Source: Actinacidiphila glaucinigra (GTDB lineage: Bacteria; Actinomycetota; Actinomycetes; Streptomycetales; Streptomycetaceae). Taken from it: DNA of 64,000 nucleotides. The DNA lies in contig NZ_FZOF01000019.1 of assembly GCF_900188405.1 (NCBI RefSeq), forward strand, positions 110,286 through 174,285, read 5' to 3'. The notes under the pieces are model-generated. The model ran no database searches. It saw only the letters and a list, made by a program, of their open reading frames with translations, and was not told the DNA's origin. Made by a program: the position numbers and the translations under genes. This document shows positions 7,345 through 17,175 of this stretch, one piece after another (position 1 is the first letter of the stretch; the number at the start of each line of letters is the position of its first letter).

Positions 7345-9924
7345 GTGCCCGGTGAGAACCTCACGCGTGACGAGGCCCGAGAGCGGGCACGGCTGCTCGC
7401 CGTGGACGGTTACGAGGTGGCCCTCGACCTCCGGTCGGCGCTGCGCCCGGAGGAGCGGACGTTCCGGTCGGTGACCACGGTCAGGTTCCGCTGCACGGAG
7501 CCCGGCGCGTCCAGCTTCGCGGACCTGCTCGCCCCCTCCGTGACGTCGGTGACACTCAACGGCCGCGAGCTCGACCCCGCGGAGGTCTTCGACGGGACGC
7601 GGATCACGCTGGACGGCCTCGCCGCCGAGAACGTCCTGGTGGTGGACGCGCAGTGCGCCTACAGCCGGACGGGCGAGGGCATGCACCGCTTCACCGACCC
7701 CGAGGACGGGGAGGTCTACCTCTACACGCAGTACGAGCCGGCCGACGCCCGCCGGGTCTTCGCCGACTTCGAGCAGCCCGACCTGAAGGCGCCGTTCACC
7801 TTCTCCGTCACCGCGCCCGAGTCCTGGGTGGTGCTCGGCAACGAGCGGGTGACCGGGGTCTTCGACGGCGGCGAGACGCGGCACTTCGCGCCGACCCGCC
7901 CGATCTCCACGTACATCACGGCGGTCGTGGCCGGGCCGTACCACATGGTCCACGACACCTACCGGCGCGCGCTGCCGGACGGCTCCGAGCTGGAGATCCC
8001 GCTGGGCGCGCTGTGCCGCAAGGGCCTCGCCCGGTACTTCGACGCCGACGAGATCTTCACCGTCACCAAGCAGGGCCTGGACTTCTTCCACGACCACTTC
8101 GGCTACCCGTACCCCTTCGGGAAGTACGACCAGGCCTTTGTGCCCGAGTACAACATCGGCGCGATGGAGAACCCGGGGCTGGTCACCTTCCGCGAGGAGT
8201 ACGTCTTCCGCGGCAAGGTCACCCAGGCGTCCTACGAGGCCCGGGCGAACGTCATCCTGCACGAGATGGCGCACATGTGGTTCGGCGACCTGGTCACCAT
8301 GCGGTGGTGGGACGACCTGTGGCTCAAGGAGTCCTTCGCCGACTTCATGGGCGCGTTCTCGCTGGTGGAGGCCACCCGCTACAAGGAGGGCTGGATCACC
8401 TTCGCCAACCGCCGCAAGGCCTGGGCCTACCGCGCCGACCAGCTGCCCTCCACCCACCCGGTCACGGCCGACATCCGCGACCTGGAGGACGCCAAGCTCA
8501 ACTTCGACGGCATCACCTACGCCAAGGGCGCCAGCGTGCTCAAGCAGCTGGTGGCGTACGTCGGGCGGGACGCCTTCCTGGAGGGCGCGCGCCGCTACTT
8601 CCAGCGCCACGCCTACGGCAACACCGAGCTGGGCGACCTGCTGTCGGTGCTTGCGGAGACCTCGGGGCGCGACATGGCCGGGTGGTCGCGGTCCTGGCTG
8701 CAGACCGCGGGCGTCAACTCGCTGACCCCGCGGGTGACGTACGACGCCGACGGGCGGATCGCCGAGCTGGCCGTGGTGCAGGACGCCGCGCCCTCGCACC
8801 CCGAGCTGCGGCCGCACCGGGTCGCGGTGGGGCTCTACCGGCGTACCGCGGAGGGCGCCGTGGAGCGCTACGCGCGCGTCGAGACCGACGTCGCGGGCCC
8901 GCGCACGGTGGTGGCCGAGCTCGCCGGGGCGGACCGTCCCGACCTGGTGCTGGTCAACGACGACGACCTGACCTACTGCAAGATCCGCTTCGACGAGGAC
9001 TCCCTCGCCACGGTGCGGGAGCACCTGGGCTCGCTCACCGACCCCATGGCCCGCGCCCTGGCCTGGTCCGCGGTGTGGAACATGACCCGCGACGGGCTGA
9101 TGCCCGCCCGCGACTACCTCGGCCTGGTGCTGCGCTTCGCCGGCGCGGAGACCGACATCGGCGTCCTGCAGGGGCTGCACATGCAGGCCCGTACGGCCCT
9201 GAACGACTACGCGGCGCCGGCCTGGCGCGAGCAGGGCGGGCGCGAGCTGGCCGACGGCGCGCTGCGCGAGCTGCGCGCGGCGGTCCCGGGCAGCGGCCAC
9301 CAGCTGGCCTGGGCCCGCTTCCACGCGGCCGTGGCCTCCGGGGACGCCGGGGCGGACGTGCTGCGCGGGCTGCTCGACGGCACCGAGAAGATCGACGGGC
9401 TCGACGTCGACCAGGAGCTGCGCTGGACCTTCCTGGAGGCCCTGGCGGCAGGGGGCCGGGCCGACGAGGCCGCCGTCGCGGCGGAGCTGGCCCGCGACGA
9501 CACCGCCTCCGGCAAGCGGCACCAGGTGCGCTGCCTGGCGGCGCGGCCCTCCGCGGCCGTCAAGGAGCAGTGCTGGGCGTCGGTCGTGGAGTCCGACGCG
9601 CTGTCCAACGCGCTCGTGGAGGCCACCATCGCGGGCTTCGACCAGGCGGGCCAGCGCGAGCTGCTCGCCCCGTACGCGGACCGCTACTTCGAGGTGATCG
9701 AGCGGACCTGGAAGGAGCGCTCGATCGAGATCGGCATGGCCGTGGTCCGCGGGCTCTTCCCGCACCACCAGGACCGGCCCGCCACGCTCGACGCCGCCGA
9801 CACCTGGCTGGGCGCCCACGCGGACGCACCGCCGGCGCTGCGCCGGCTGGTCGCGGAGTGCCGTGACGACCTCGCGCGGGCGCTTCGGGCGCAGGAGCGG
9901 GACGCGGCGGCGGGGGCCGTCTGA
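7345..9924 (+). CDS. pepN: Aminopeptidase N (M1 zinc metallopeptidase), copy 1
   Basis: 859-residue cytosolic M1 aminopeptidase that removes N-terminal residues from peptides. It has the exopeptidase motif GAMEN (272-276) and the zinc site HEMAH (306-310) with the third ligand E329 exactly 18 residues on. The C-terminal half is the actinobacterial helical ERAP1-like domain. The GTG at 7345 is preceded by a GGATGGAGA ribosome-binding site. A close paralogue lies at 23009-25579 on the other strand; the two align from the first residues (PGENLTRDEARERARLL versus PGTNLTREEARQRARLL), so they share one ancestor. Confidence 0.95.
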   Translation: MPGENLTRDEARERARLLAVDGYEVALDLRSALRPEERTFRSVTTVRFRCTEPGASSFADLLAPSVTSVTLNGRELDPAEVFDGTRITLDGLAAENVLVVDAQCAYSRTGEGMHRFTDPEDGEVYLYTQYEPADARRVFADFEQPDLKAPFTFSVTAPESWVVLGNERVTGVFDGGETRHFAPTRPISTYITAVVAGPYHMVHDTYRRALPDGSELEIPLGALCRKGLARYFDADEIFTVTKQGLDFFHDHFGYPYPFGKYDQAFVPEYNIGAMENPGLVTFREEYVFRGKVTQASYEARANVILHEMAHMWFGDLVTMRWWDDLWLKESFADFMGAFSLVEATRYKEGWITFANRRKAWAYRADQLPSTHPVTADIRDLEDAKLNFDGITYAKGASVLKQLVAYVGRDAFLEGARRYFQRHAYGNTELGDLLSVLAETSGRDMAGWSRSWLQTAGVNSLTPRVTYDADGRIAELAVVQDAAPSHPELRPHRVAVGLYRRTAEGAVERYARVETDVAGPRTVVAELAGADRPDLVLVNDDDLTYCKIRFDEDSLATVREHLGSLTDPMARALAWSAVWNMTRDGLMPARDYLGLVLRFAGAETDIGVLQGLHMQARTALNDYAAPAWREQGGRELADGALRELRAAVPGSGHQLAWARFHAAVASGDAGADVLRGLLDGTEKIDGLDVDQELRWTFLEALAAGGRADEAAVAAELARDDTASGKRHQVRCLAARPSAAVKEQCWASVVESDALSNALVEATIAGFDQAGQRELLAPYADRYFEVIERTWKERSIEIGMAVVRGLFPHHQDRPATLDAADTWLGAHADAPPALRRLVAECRDDLARALRAQERDAAAGAV

Positions 9925-9985
9925 GGCGGCCCTCCCGGAAGGGAACAGGTGACCGGTCACCCCAATGGCGTACGCGGGGTACCGC

Positions 9986-10021
9986 CCGGCCCCGGTGGTG
10001 CGGCAGCATCGCCGGGGCCGG
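9986..10021 (+). terminator. Hairpin after pepN
   Basis: Ten-base arms 9986-9995 and 10012-10021 are perfectly complementary (CCGGCCCCGG and its complement) with a 16-nt loop, 62 nt after the pepN stop. Plausible terminator without a T-run. Confidence 0.5.
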
Positions 10022-10171
10022 CCCGCAGGTGGGGAGAGGTCGGTCACTCGAATAGGTGAAAAACGGCTCTCGGCAACCGAACGTCTGAACTTTAGTGCGG
10101 TGATGTCCGCATTTGTCGACGGTACGGTAACAGCCGTTAGGCCCCCTGAGGGATGCGGGAATCCACCCGCC

Positions 10172-11146
10172 ATGAACCACAACATCCCCCTCAGCCCCCG
10201 CCCCCTCGACCACCTCTCCCGCACCCGGCCGACCGTGCTGTCGGCCCGCCAGCTGCGGGAGCACGGCGTCGCCCCGGAGACGCTGGCCGAGCGCTGCCGC
10301 CCCGGCGGTCCCTGGCAGGAGGTGCTGCCCCGGGTGTACGTCCTCCACCGCGGCCGGCCCACCGGCGACGAGCGGGTCCGGGCGGCGCTGCTCTACGCGG
10401 GCCGCGAGGCGATGGTCACGGGGCTCGCGGCGCTCGCCCTGCACCGCTTCTCGTCGGTGCCGCCGCTGGTCGGCCTGGACCGGATCGACCTGCTGGTGAC
10501 CCGGCAGCGGCGGCTGCGGGCGGTCGGCGACGTGGGGCTGGTGCGCACCCCCGCGCTGCCCCGGCCGCGGGAGGTGCAGGGTGTGCCGTGCGCGCCGCTG
10601 CCCCGGGCGCTGGCGGACGCCGTGGAGGAGCTGGACGACGCCCGGGCGGTGGGCCAGGTGCTGACCGAGGCGGTGCGCGGCGGCCACTGCGAGGCGTCGG
10701 CGCTGGTCGCGGAGCTGAGCCGGGCCCGTCTGCTGTCCCGGCCGCACGTGGTGGAGGCGGTGGACGCGCTGGTGGCCGAGGGCCGCGCGATCGCCGAGAA
10801 CCGGCTGTACACGATGGTGCGCTGCTTCGGGCTGCCCGACCCGCTGTGGAACGTGGACCTGCGGCTGCCGGGCGGCCCGCACCTCGGCGGCGTCGACGCG
10901 TACTGGCCGGAGCACGCGGTCGCGGTCGAGCTCGACGCCCGCGTGCCCCGGCAGGAGGACGACGCCCTGTGGGCCGAGTACGCCCGCAAGCGCGAGCACC
11001 TGGAGCGGCTCGGCATCTCGGTCGTGCACATCACGCCGCGCAAGCTCCGGGAGTCCCTGGAGCAGCAGGCCACCGTCGTCCGCACGGCCCTGATGGCCGC
11101 GGCCGACCGCAACCCCGCGTCGTGGGTGGTGGTGCTGCCGCGGTGA
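10172..11146 (+). CDS. AbiEi-antitoxin-like protein with nuclease-like C-terminus
   Basis: 324-residue protein. The first 70 residues (TVLSARQLREHGV, GGPWQEVLPRVYVLH) resemble the winged-helix AbiEi antitoxin N-terminal domain. The C-terminal about 100 residues (GGVDAYWPEHAVAVELDA, then EYARKREHLERLGISVVHI) resemble the DUF559/Vsr restriction-endonuclease-like fold with acidic D and E-x-D residues. No AbiEii toxin lies next to it, so a toxin-antitoxin role is doubtful; this architecture is common as solitary genes in actinomycetes. The ATG at 10172 starts the conserved region; no strong ribosome-binding site is visible, and an in-frame upstream GTG/ATG cannot be excluded. Convergent with the metallophosphoesterase, 9 nt apart. 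Confidence 0.7.
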   Translation: MNHNIPLSPRPLDHLSRTRPTVLSARQLREHGVAPETLAERCRPGGPWQEVLPRVYVLHRGRPTGDERVRAALLYAGREAMVTGLAALALHRFSSVPPLVGLDRIDLLVTRQRRLRAVGDVGLVRTPALPRPREVQGVPCAPLPRALADAVEELDDARAVGQVLTEAVRGGHCEASALVAELSRARLLSRPHVVEAVDALVAEGRAIAENRLYTMVRCFGLPDPLWNVDLRLPGGPHLGGVDAYWPEHAVAVELDARVPRQEDDALWAEYARKREHLERLGISVVHITPRKLRESLEQQATVVRTALMAAADRNPASWVVVLPR

Positions 11147-11155
11147 CCCGGGCGG

Positions 11156-12904
11156 TCAGCGCTTCTTCAGCAACAGTTCCACGTTGCGGTCGCCCGGCTC
11201 GCCGGAGAGCGTCGCACGGGAGCCCGGCGCGTTGAACGCGAGCTCGCGGTAGAGCGCGGCGAGCCCGGTCTGCGACAGGTCGGAGAGGTCGGTGCGGTAG
11301 GGGGCGGCGGACTCCACGAGCGTGCAGAGCAGCGAGAGCGTGCCGTCGTGGTTGTCGGTCAGCTCGATGATCCGGGCCAGCTGCGGATAGTCGACGTGGG
11401 AGGCGGTGGAGACCTCCCAGAAGGTGCCGTGCGGGACGATCCTGTTCTTGTGGCTGTGTCCGTTGATCCAGGCGGCCACGTTGGCGTGCCGGCCGAGCAG
11501 CGCGAGCACCTCGTCGCCGCCGTGCCGCCGCTCCCCGGGGCGGGCGGGGTCCCGGACCAGGTTGGTCATCGACCAGCTGGGGTGGTGGCTGAAGACCAGC
11601 ACGGTGTCGTCGGCGTGCGCGGTGAGCGTCCGGTCCAGCCAGTTCAGCTGGTCCGTGCCGAGGGAGCCGCGGTAGTCGCCGCCACGGTCGGTGGTGTCGA
11701 GGCTGATGCCGAGCACGCCGTCGGAGATCCGGAACGCGTAGTGGAGCCGGCCGGAGTCGAGTTCGGCCGTCGTGTAGCCGTGACCGACGGGACCGGCCCC
11801 GGCGTGCGCCGGGTCCAGATGGGCGGCGATGTACTCGCGCGGGGTGACCGGTGCCCGGCGCCCGTCGGGGGTGACGGTGCGGGCGCTGCTCTTGTAGCGG
11901 TTCCAGGCCTCGCGGAAGCGGGTGCCCTGGGGGTCGGGTCCCTGGCGCAGGAACGCGTTGACGGCTTCGGCCTCGGCCCGGGGCAGCCAGAACAGCTTGC
12001 GTGAGCCGAGCGCCAGGTCGTGGAAGAAGGACGAGGCGGCGTACGAGCCCCCGTACAGCTGGTCGTGGTTGCCGATGGTGGAGTACCACGGGACGTTCAG
12101 GCCGGGGCTGTTGAGCTCGCGGACGGCGGCGGCGAGGAAGCCGGGCAGGCGGGGGTAGCCGGCCGCCTTGTCGAGGTCGCGCAGCGCGGCGTCGGGCTGC
12201 CAGAAACCCTTCAGGCCGGAGTCCTGCACGCCCTCGTAGTGGCCCGCGTCGCCCGAGTCGGGGGTGAAGCGTCCGCCGCTCATCACCGCGAGGAACCAGT
12301 CCAGTTCGATCCGCGAGTTGTTGTCGGTGTTGTCGCCGGTGGTCATGACGAATCCGATGGGCGTGCCCGTGGCGGGCCCGTACCGCAGGGCGTTGACCCG
12401 CTCGACCAGGGAGACGGCGCCGGCGTTGGTGAGCGCCTCCTGGGGACGCCAGCCGGCGGGGGCGGCGGAGCGCAGGAACTCGTAGCGCTGCGGGTTCTGC
12501 ACGTCCGTCAGGTGCAGGTCGGTGAACTGCACGAAGCAGGACAGGCTCGTACGGCGCGCGGCGCGGCCGCTCCCGGCGGCGGCCAGCTCGGTGCGGGTGA
12601 CCCGCTTCCAGCCGGGGCCGTCGCCGAGCCGGCGGTAGCCTCCCCTGCCGCGCGGGGCCGCGACGGAGTGCAGGGTGGTGCCCGCGGTGTAGGGCCGCGC
12701 CGCGGCGGGCCCGGCGGGCGACGTGGGGGCGGCCGGAGGGCCGGACGCGGGTCCGGTGACCGGCTCCGCGAGCGGGGGCACGGCCGTCGCGTCGCCCGAA
12801 CCGGGGACGAGCGCGAAACCGAGTCCCGCGCCGAGGGCGGTCGCACCCGAGGCGATCAGGATGTTGCGGCGGCTGAGGGCGGCAGCGGACACGGGACCAG
12901 GCAT
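11156..12904 (-). CDS. Tat-exported metallophosphoesterase (TIGR03767-like)
   Basis: 582-residue secreted calcineurin-like phosphoesterase. It has a twin-arginine signal (SRRNILIASGATALGAG, residues 11-27), then the two-metal site motifs FTDLHLTD, TGDNTDNN, GNHD, FSHHPS and NGHSH in order. The size and the large insert between GNHD and the later His motifs match the Actinobacteria-specific metallophosphoesterase family whose substrate is unknown. A GGGGGAA ribosome-binding site lies 6 nt before the ATG. It probably folds in the cytoplasm with bound metal before Tat export. Phosphodiester or phosphomonoester hydrolysis outside the cell is the likely role. Confidence 0.88.
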   Translation of the reverse strand: MPGPVSAAALSRRNILIASGATALGAGLGFALVPGSGDATAVPPLAEPVTGPASGPPAAPTSPAGPAAARPYTAGTTLHSVAAPRGRGGYRRLGDGPGWKRVTRTELAAAGSGRAARRTSLSCFVQFTDLHLTDVQNPQRYEFLRSAAPAGWRPQEALTNAGAVSLVERVNALRYGPATGTPIGFVMTTGDNTDNNSRIELDWFLAVMSGGRFTPDSGDAGHYEGVQDSGLKGFWQPDAALRDLDKAAGYPRLPGFLAAAVRELNSPGLNVPWYSTIGNHDQLYGGSYAASSFFHDLALGSRKLFWLPRAEAEAVNAFLRQGPDPQGTRFREAWNRYKSSARTVTPDGRRAPVTPREYIAAHLDPAHAGAGPVGHGYTTAELDSGRLHYAFRISDGVLGISLDTTDRGGDYRGSLGTDQLNWLDRTLTAHADDTVLVFSHHPSWSMTNLVRDPARPGERRHGGDEVLALLGRHANVAAWINGHSHKNRIVPHGTFWEVSTASHVDYPQLARIIELTDNHDGTLSLLCTLVESAAPYRTDLSDLSQTGLAALYRELAFNAPGSRATLSGEPGDRNVELLLKKR

Positions 12905-13323
12905 GGCGGGTTCCCCCGGTGGACGGTGGCTGCGGCGGCACTGTGCTGCCGCTCCTCACCGGATCGTTGGCACCCGGGGTGGCCTGCGGTGCAACGCGGG
13001 CGGAACGTCCGGCACCCATCTGCGGACGTGGATCAGCAGTCCTCCCGCGGGTCACCGGCGGCCTGTCCGCAGGTGGCCGGACGCTCATCCGGTGTTCACC
13101 AACCGCCGTGGCGGCGCGCGGCGTCGGGGCCGCCGGAGCGCGGGCGCGACGGCAGCCCGGACGCAATGGACCGGTTCGGCACGCTTCGCGCCCCGCCCCG
13201 GGTCCCGGCGTGTTGACGTATTCGCGTCATGTCGGTCTTACGCCATCTACGGCACTCCCCAACAACCCCACAGATGGCGCAATGTGTCGGTCAACTGGCG
13301 CCCAAATCTTGAACAGGATGCCC
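12905..13323. other. Divergent intergenic region, no gene seen
   Basis: 419 nt between the metallophosphoesterase and subtilase starts. I see no coding sequence. A TTGACG box at 13213-13218 may be the -35 of the subtilase promoter. The 13240-13320 stretch is less GC-rich than its surroundings, as expected for a promoter and leader. Confidence 0.5.
13213..13241 (+). promoter_or_regulatory. Possible promoter of the subtilase gene
   Basis: TTGACG (13213-13218), 17-nt spacer, then TCTTAC (13236-13241). The -35 is a near-consensus HrdB box; the -10 is a poor match, so this is tentative. Confidence 0.35.
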
Positions 13324-16300
13324 ATGTCTCTCGATCACATACGCGGGAAGAGACGCGTGGTCCGAGTCGCGCTCGCGGCGGGTCTGGTAGCCGCGCTGAC
13401 GACGACCGGAATCTCCGCCTCCACCGCTTTCGCCGACACGACCGGCGACCCGGCGGACGCGGCGGTGAAGACCGCGCACGACAAGCTCGGAACGGCCGAC
13501 GCCGAACTGCTCGCCGAGGCCAAGGCCGGCGGCGACAAGAACGTCACCCTCATGATCGCCACCAAGAAGGGCTCCACCGAGCAGGTCTCGGACGAGCTCG
13601 ACGCGCTCAAGGGCGCCTCGGTGGACCGGACCTACGACAGCCTCGGCTACGTCCGCGCCACCGTCCCGACGGGCAAGGCGGACGCGGCGATCGCGGCGGC
13701 GCAGAAGCTCTCCTCGGTGCAGGCGATCGACCTCAAGCAGGAGATCGTCCTCGACGACCCGTCCCCGTCGGCCGACGGCGGCAAGGGCTCCTCGAAGGGC
13801 CACGGCCACGGACATGGGAACGGGTCCACCACGTACCCGGCTCCCGACGCGAAGACCCCGGCGAAGAACCCCTACCAGCCGGCGTTCGAGACCGGCGCGG
13901 TGGACTTCGTCAAGGACAACCCGAAGGCCGACGGCCGCGGTGTCACCATCGGCATCCTCGACTCGGGCGTCGACCTCGGCCACCCGGCGCTGCAGAAGAC
14001 CACCACGGGCGAGCGCAAGATCGTCGACTGGGTCACCGCCACCGACCCGATCACCGACGGCGACGCCACCTGGCGCCGTATGACCAACGGCCCGAGTGTC
14101 ACCTACCAGGGCCGCACCTGGTCCGCCCCCGAGGCCACGCAGCAGGTCACGGTCTTCTTCGAGTCCGCCACCACCGGTGGCGACATGGCCGGTGACCTCA
14201 ACCGCGACGGTGACACCACCGACTACTGGGGCGTCCTGTACGACCCGGCGAAGGGCACCGTCCGCCTCGACCTGAACGACAACGGGAACTTCTCCGACGA
14301 CGCCGAGATGAAGCCGTACAAGGACGGCTTCCAGATCGGCTACTTCGGCACGGACAACCCCGCCACCGCCATCTCCGAGCGGATCCCCTTCGTGGTGCAG
14401 GTCCGCAAGGACGTCCCCACGGACCCGTACGGCGGCACCTGGGTCGGCAAGAAGGCCGACTTCGTCAACATCGGCGTCATCGAGTCCGAGCACGGCACCC
14501 ACGTGGCGGGCATCACCGCCGCCAACAGCCTGTTCGGCGGCAAGATGAACGGCGCCGCGCCGGGCGCGAAGATCGTCTCGTCGCGCGCCTGCACCTGGAC
14601 CGGCGGCTGCACCAACGTGGCGCTGACCGAGGGCATGATCGACCTCGTGGTCAACCGCGGTGTGGACATCGTCAACATGTCCATCGGCGGCCTGCCCCCG
14701 CTGAACGACGGCAACAACGCCCGCGCGCAGACGTACACCCGTCTCATCGACGAGTACGGCGTGCAGCTGGTCATCTCGGCCGGCAACAGCGGCCCCGGCG
14801 CCAACACCATCGGCGACCCCGGCCTGGCCGACAAGGTCCTCAGCGTCGGTGCCACCGTCTCCAAGGAGACCTGGGCGGCCAACTACGGCTCGCAGGTGAC
14901 CAAGGCGTACGACATGATGCCCTTCTCCTCGCGCGGTCCGCGTGAGGACGGCGGCTTCGCGCCGATCATCTCCGCGCCCGGTGCCTCCATCAACACCATC
15001 CCGACCTGGGAGCCCGGTGGCCCCGTCGCCGAGGCCGGCTACAGCCTGCCGCCCGGCTACGCCATGCTGCAGGGCACGTCGATGGCGTCCCCGCAGGCGG
15101 CCGGCGCCTCCGCGCTGCTGCTGTCCGCGGCCAAGCAGGCGCGCGTCCCGCTGTCCCCGGCGACCCTGCGCACCGCGCTGACCAGCACGGCGAACAAGAT
15201 CAAGGACGTCCCGGCGTACGCCCAGGGCTCCGGTCTGATCGACATCGTCGACGCCTGGCGCCTGATCAAGGCGGGCGCGAGCGCCCACACCTACACGGTC
15301 AAGGCCCCGGTCAGCACCTTCTTCTCGTCCGCGCTCGCCACGCCTGGCTACGGCACCGGCATCTACGACCGCGAGGGCGGCCTGAAGGCCGGTCAGACCA
15401 AGACGTACGACGTCACCATCACCCGCACCACCGGTCCGAACCGGTCCATCCGGCACGACCTGGAGTGGGTGAACAACGACGGCACGTTCCGCTTCGCCGA
15501 CTACGACAACGTGTGGCTGCCGCTGAACAAGCCGGTGACCGTGCGCGTCAAGGCCAAGCCCGGCTCGACCGGTCTGCACAGCGCGATCCTGACGGTCGAC
15601 GACCCGGCGACGCGCGGCACCGACCAGCAGATCCTCAACACCGTGGTCGTCGCCACCTCGCAGGCCAAGCCGTCCTTCGCGGTCAAGGCCTCGGGCTCGG
15701 TGCAGCGCAACGGCACCAAGTCCTACTTCGTGACCGTCCCCGAGGGCGCCAAGACGCTCGAGATCAAGATGGGCGGCCTCGCCACCGGCAGCCAGACCCG
15801 CTTCATCGCGATCACCCCGTGGGGCATCCCGGCGGACCCGACCACCACGACGTTCTGCTACCCGAACTACACCACCACCAACGGGTGCCGTCCCGACCTG
15901 CGCTCCTACACCGACCCGATCCCGGGCGTGTGGGAGATCGAGGTCGAGGCGCGTCGTACCTCGCCGGTGCTGAACAACCCGTACAACCTGACCGCGACCG
16001 CGCTCGGTGTCTCCTTCGACCCCGAGGTCCAGACCGTCGAGGAGGCCACGGTCGGCACCGCCGCCCCGGTCTCCTGGAAGGTCACCAACGGCTACGCCCC
16101 GGTGCAGGGCAAGCTGAAGGGCGGCGCGCTCGGCTCCGCCGCGGCCTCGCGCAAGACGATCGCCGACGGTGACAGCGTCACCAGCACGGTCGTCGTCCCC
16201 GCGGGCGCGTCCCGGCTGGACGTCGCCATCGGCGGCACCTCCGACACCTCCGCCGACCTCGACCTGACCGTGTTCCTCAACGGCACGCAGGTCGGCCAGT

Positions 16301-16635
16301 CCGCGGACGGCGACTCGGAGGAGGCCGTGAGCATCGCCAACCCGGCGGCCGGCACGTACACCATCCAGGTGGACGGCTACTCGGTCCCGGCCGGCACCAC
16401 CGAGTACGACTACCGCGACGTCTTCTACTCGGCGACGCTGGGCTCGGTCGTCGTGGACGAGGCGGCGTCCGTGCCGCTGGCCAACGGCGCCTCCGCGAAC
16501 GTCGCGGCGAACGTCCTGGTCGCGGCCCCGGCCCCCGAGGGACGTCAGTTCTTCGGCGAGGTGCAGCTGCTCAACGCCGACGGCACCGCCGCCGGCACCG
16601 GCAGCGTGCTGATCGACAAGGTCAACGCGGGCTGA
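13324..16635 (+). CDS. Secreted subtilisin-like serine peptidase (S8), large
   Basis: 1103-residue exported protease. Signal peptide residues 1-37 (cleavage near TAFA-DT), an inhibitor I9-like propeptide (about 70-145), a His/Gly-rich linker (159-166), then the S8 domain with catalytic D213 (GILDSGVD), H390 (HGTHVAG) and S586 (GTSMASP). About 150 residues are inserted between D and H, far more than in subtilisin BPN'. The C-terminal about 450 residues contain beta-sandwich regions resembling PPC-type domains. ATG 13324 is favoured over 13318 because AGGA lies 5 nt upstream of it. Likely role: extracellular protein degradation during mycelial growth or differentiation. Confidence 0.92.
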   Translation: MSLDHIRGKRRVVRVALAAGLVAALTTTGISASTAFADTTGDPADAAVKTAHDKLGTADAELLAEAKAGGDKNVTLMIATKKGSTEQVSDELDALKGASVDRTYDSLGYVRATVPTGKADAAIAAAQKLSSVQAIDLKQEIVLDDPSPSADGGKGSSKGHGHGHGNGSTTYPAPDAKTPAKNPYQPAFETGAVDFVKDNPKADGRGVTIGILDSGVDLGHPALQKTTTGERKIVDWVTATDPITDGDATWRRMTNGPSVTYQGRTWSAPEATQQVTVFFESATTGGDMAGDLNRDGDTTDYWGVLYDPAKGTVRLDLNDNGNFSDDAEMKPYKDGFQIGYFGTDNPATAISERIPFVVQVRKDVPTDPYGGTWVGKKADFVNIGVIESEHGTHVAGITAANSLFGGKMNGAAPGAKIVSSRACTWTGGCTNVALTEGMIDLVVNRGVDIVNMSIGGLPPLNDGNNARAQTYTRLIDEYGVQLVISAGNSGPGANTIGDPGLADKVLSVGATVSKETWAANYGSQVTKAYDMMPFSSRGPREDGGFAPIISAPGASINTIPTWEPGGPVAEAGYSLPPGYAMLQGTSMASPQAAGASALLLSAAKQARVPLSPATLRTALTSTANKIKDVPAYAQGSGLIDIVDAWRLIKAGASAHTYTVKAPVSTFFSSALATPGYGTGIYDREGGLKAGQTKTYDVTITRTTGPNRSIRHDLEWVNNDGTFRFADYDNVWLPLNKPVTVRVKAKPGSTGLHSAILTVDDPATRGTDQQILNTVVVATSQAKPSFAVKASGSVQRNGTKSYFVTVPEGAKTLEIKMGGLATGSQTRFIAITPWGIPADPTTTTFCYPNYTTTNGCRPDLRSYTDPIPGVWEIEVEARRTSPVLNNPYNLTATALGVSFDPEVQTVEEATVGTAAPVSWKVTNGYAPVQGKLKGGALGSAAASRKTIADGDSVTSTVVVPAGASRLDVAIGGTSDTSADLDLTVFLNGTQVGQSADGDSEEAVSIANPAAGTYTIQVDGYSVPAGTTEYDYRDVFYSATLGSVVVDEAASVPLANGASANVAANVLVAAPAPEGRQFFGEVQLLNADGTAAGTGSVLIDKVNAG

Positions 16636-16660
16636 CCCGCGGCCACGGCCTGATCACCGC

Positions 16661-16700
16661 CTGAAGGGGCGGGCGCTCCCCGGAGCGCCCGCCCCTTCAG
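16661..16700. terminator. 18-bp perfect bidirectional hairpin overlapping a stop codon
   Basis: Arms 16661-16678 and 16683-16700 are perfectly complementary around CCCG. It lies 25 nt after the subtilase stop and contains the TGA of the convergent lipoprotein gene (16697-16699). Confidence 0.85.
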
Positions 16701-17161
16701 CTCTGCCGCCACTCGTACTCCTGCTCCCCGCAGCGCAGCGAGCGTGAACGGGGCAGCGCCCGCTCCACCCACTCCCGCGTCCGGGCGATGTCCTCGCCCT
16801 GGTGGACGAAGGTGGAGCCCCAGGGCCGCAGCCCGACCCTGATGAGCACACGGCTCCCCACGGCCATCTCGGGCTCCCCCTCCTCGTCACGGTCGACGGG
16901 GAAGGTCAGCCGGCGGTCCCCGTGCCCGCCCTTGAGGTAGCGGTCCACCTCCATCCGCACCGACACGCGGTCCGCTGCCTCCCCCGGCGTCACCCGCAGC
17001 ACCGTTCCCTCGGCGACGAGTTCGGTGCAGGCCAGCACTTCCGCGTCGGTGCTGCGGACCGAGTCGGATTCGGCCTCGCCGCCGCCGGCCCCGCAGCCGG
17101 CGAGCGCGGCGAGCGCGAGCAGCGCCGCCACGGCGAGGGCCGGTCCCGTCCTGCGTCCCAT
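16697..17161 (-). CDS. Lipoprotein sharing the extracellular domain of its neighbour
   Basis: 154-residue lipoprotein: signal MGRRTGPALAVAALLALA followed by lipobox LAGC with lipidated Cys about residue 24. The exported domain of about 125 residues is paralogous to the C-terminal domain of the gene just upstream: both share AEGTV..VTP, V.M.VDR.LK, GSRVL..V, and DIA..R.W.ERAL..SR.L.C, with two conserved cysteines that may pair. Function unknown. The ATG at 17161 has GGGGAG 8 nt upstream; an ATG at 17179 overlapping the preceding stop is the alternative. It is the last gene of a sigma-membrane protein-lipoprotein operon. Confidence 0.8.
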   Translation of the reverse strand: MGRRTGPALAVAALLALAALAGCGAGGGEAESDSVRSTDAEVLACTELVAEGTVLRVTPGEAADRVSVRMEVDRYLKGGHGDRRLTFPVDRDEEGEPEMAVGSRVLIRVGLRPWGSTFVHQGEDIARTREWVERALPRSRSLRCGEQEYEWRQS

Positions 17162-17175
17162 GTCCTGTGCTCCCC

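Noticed and set aside
7273..10362. A 1029-codon minus-strand open frame over pepN, and many similar long antisense frames
   Set aside because: Arg/Gly/His-rich composition without domains, lying opposite clear genes; long shadow frames are expected at this GC content.
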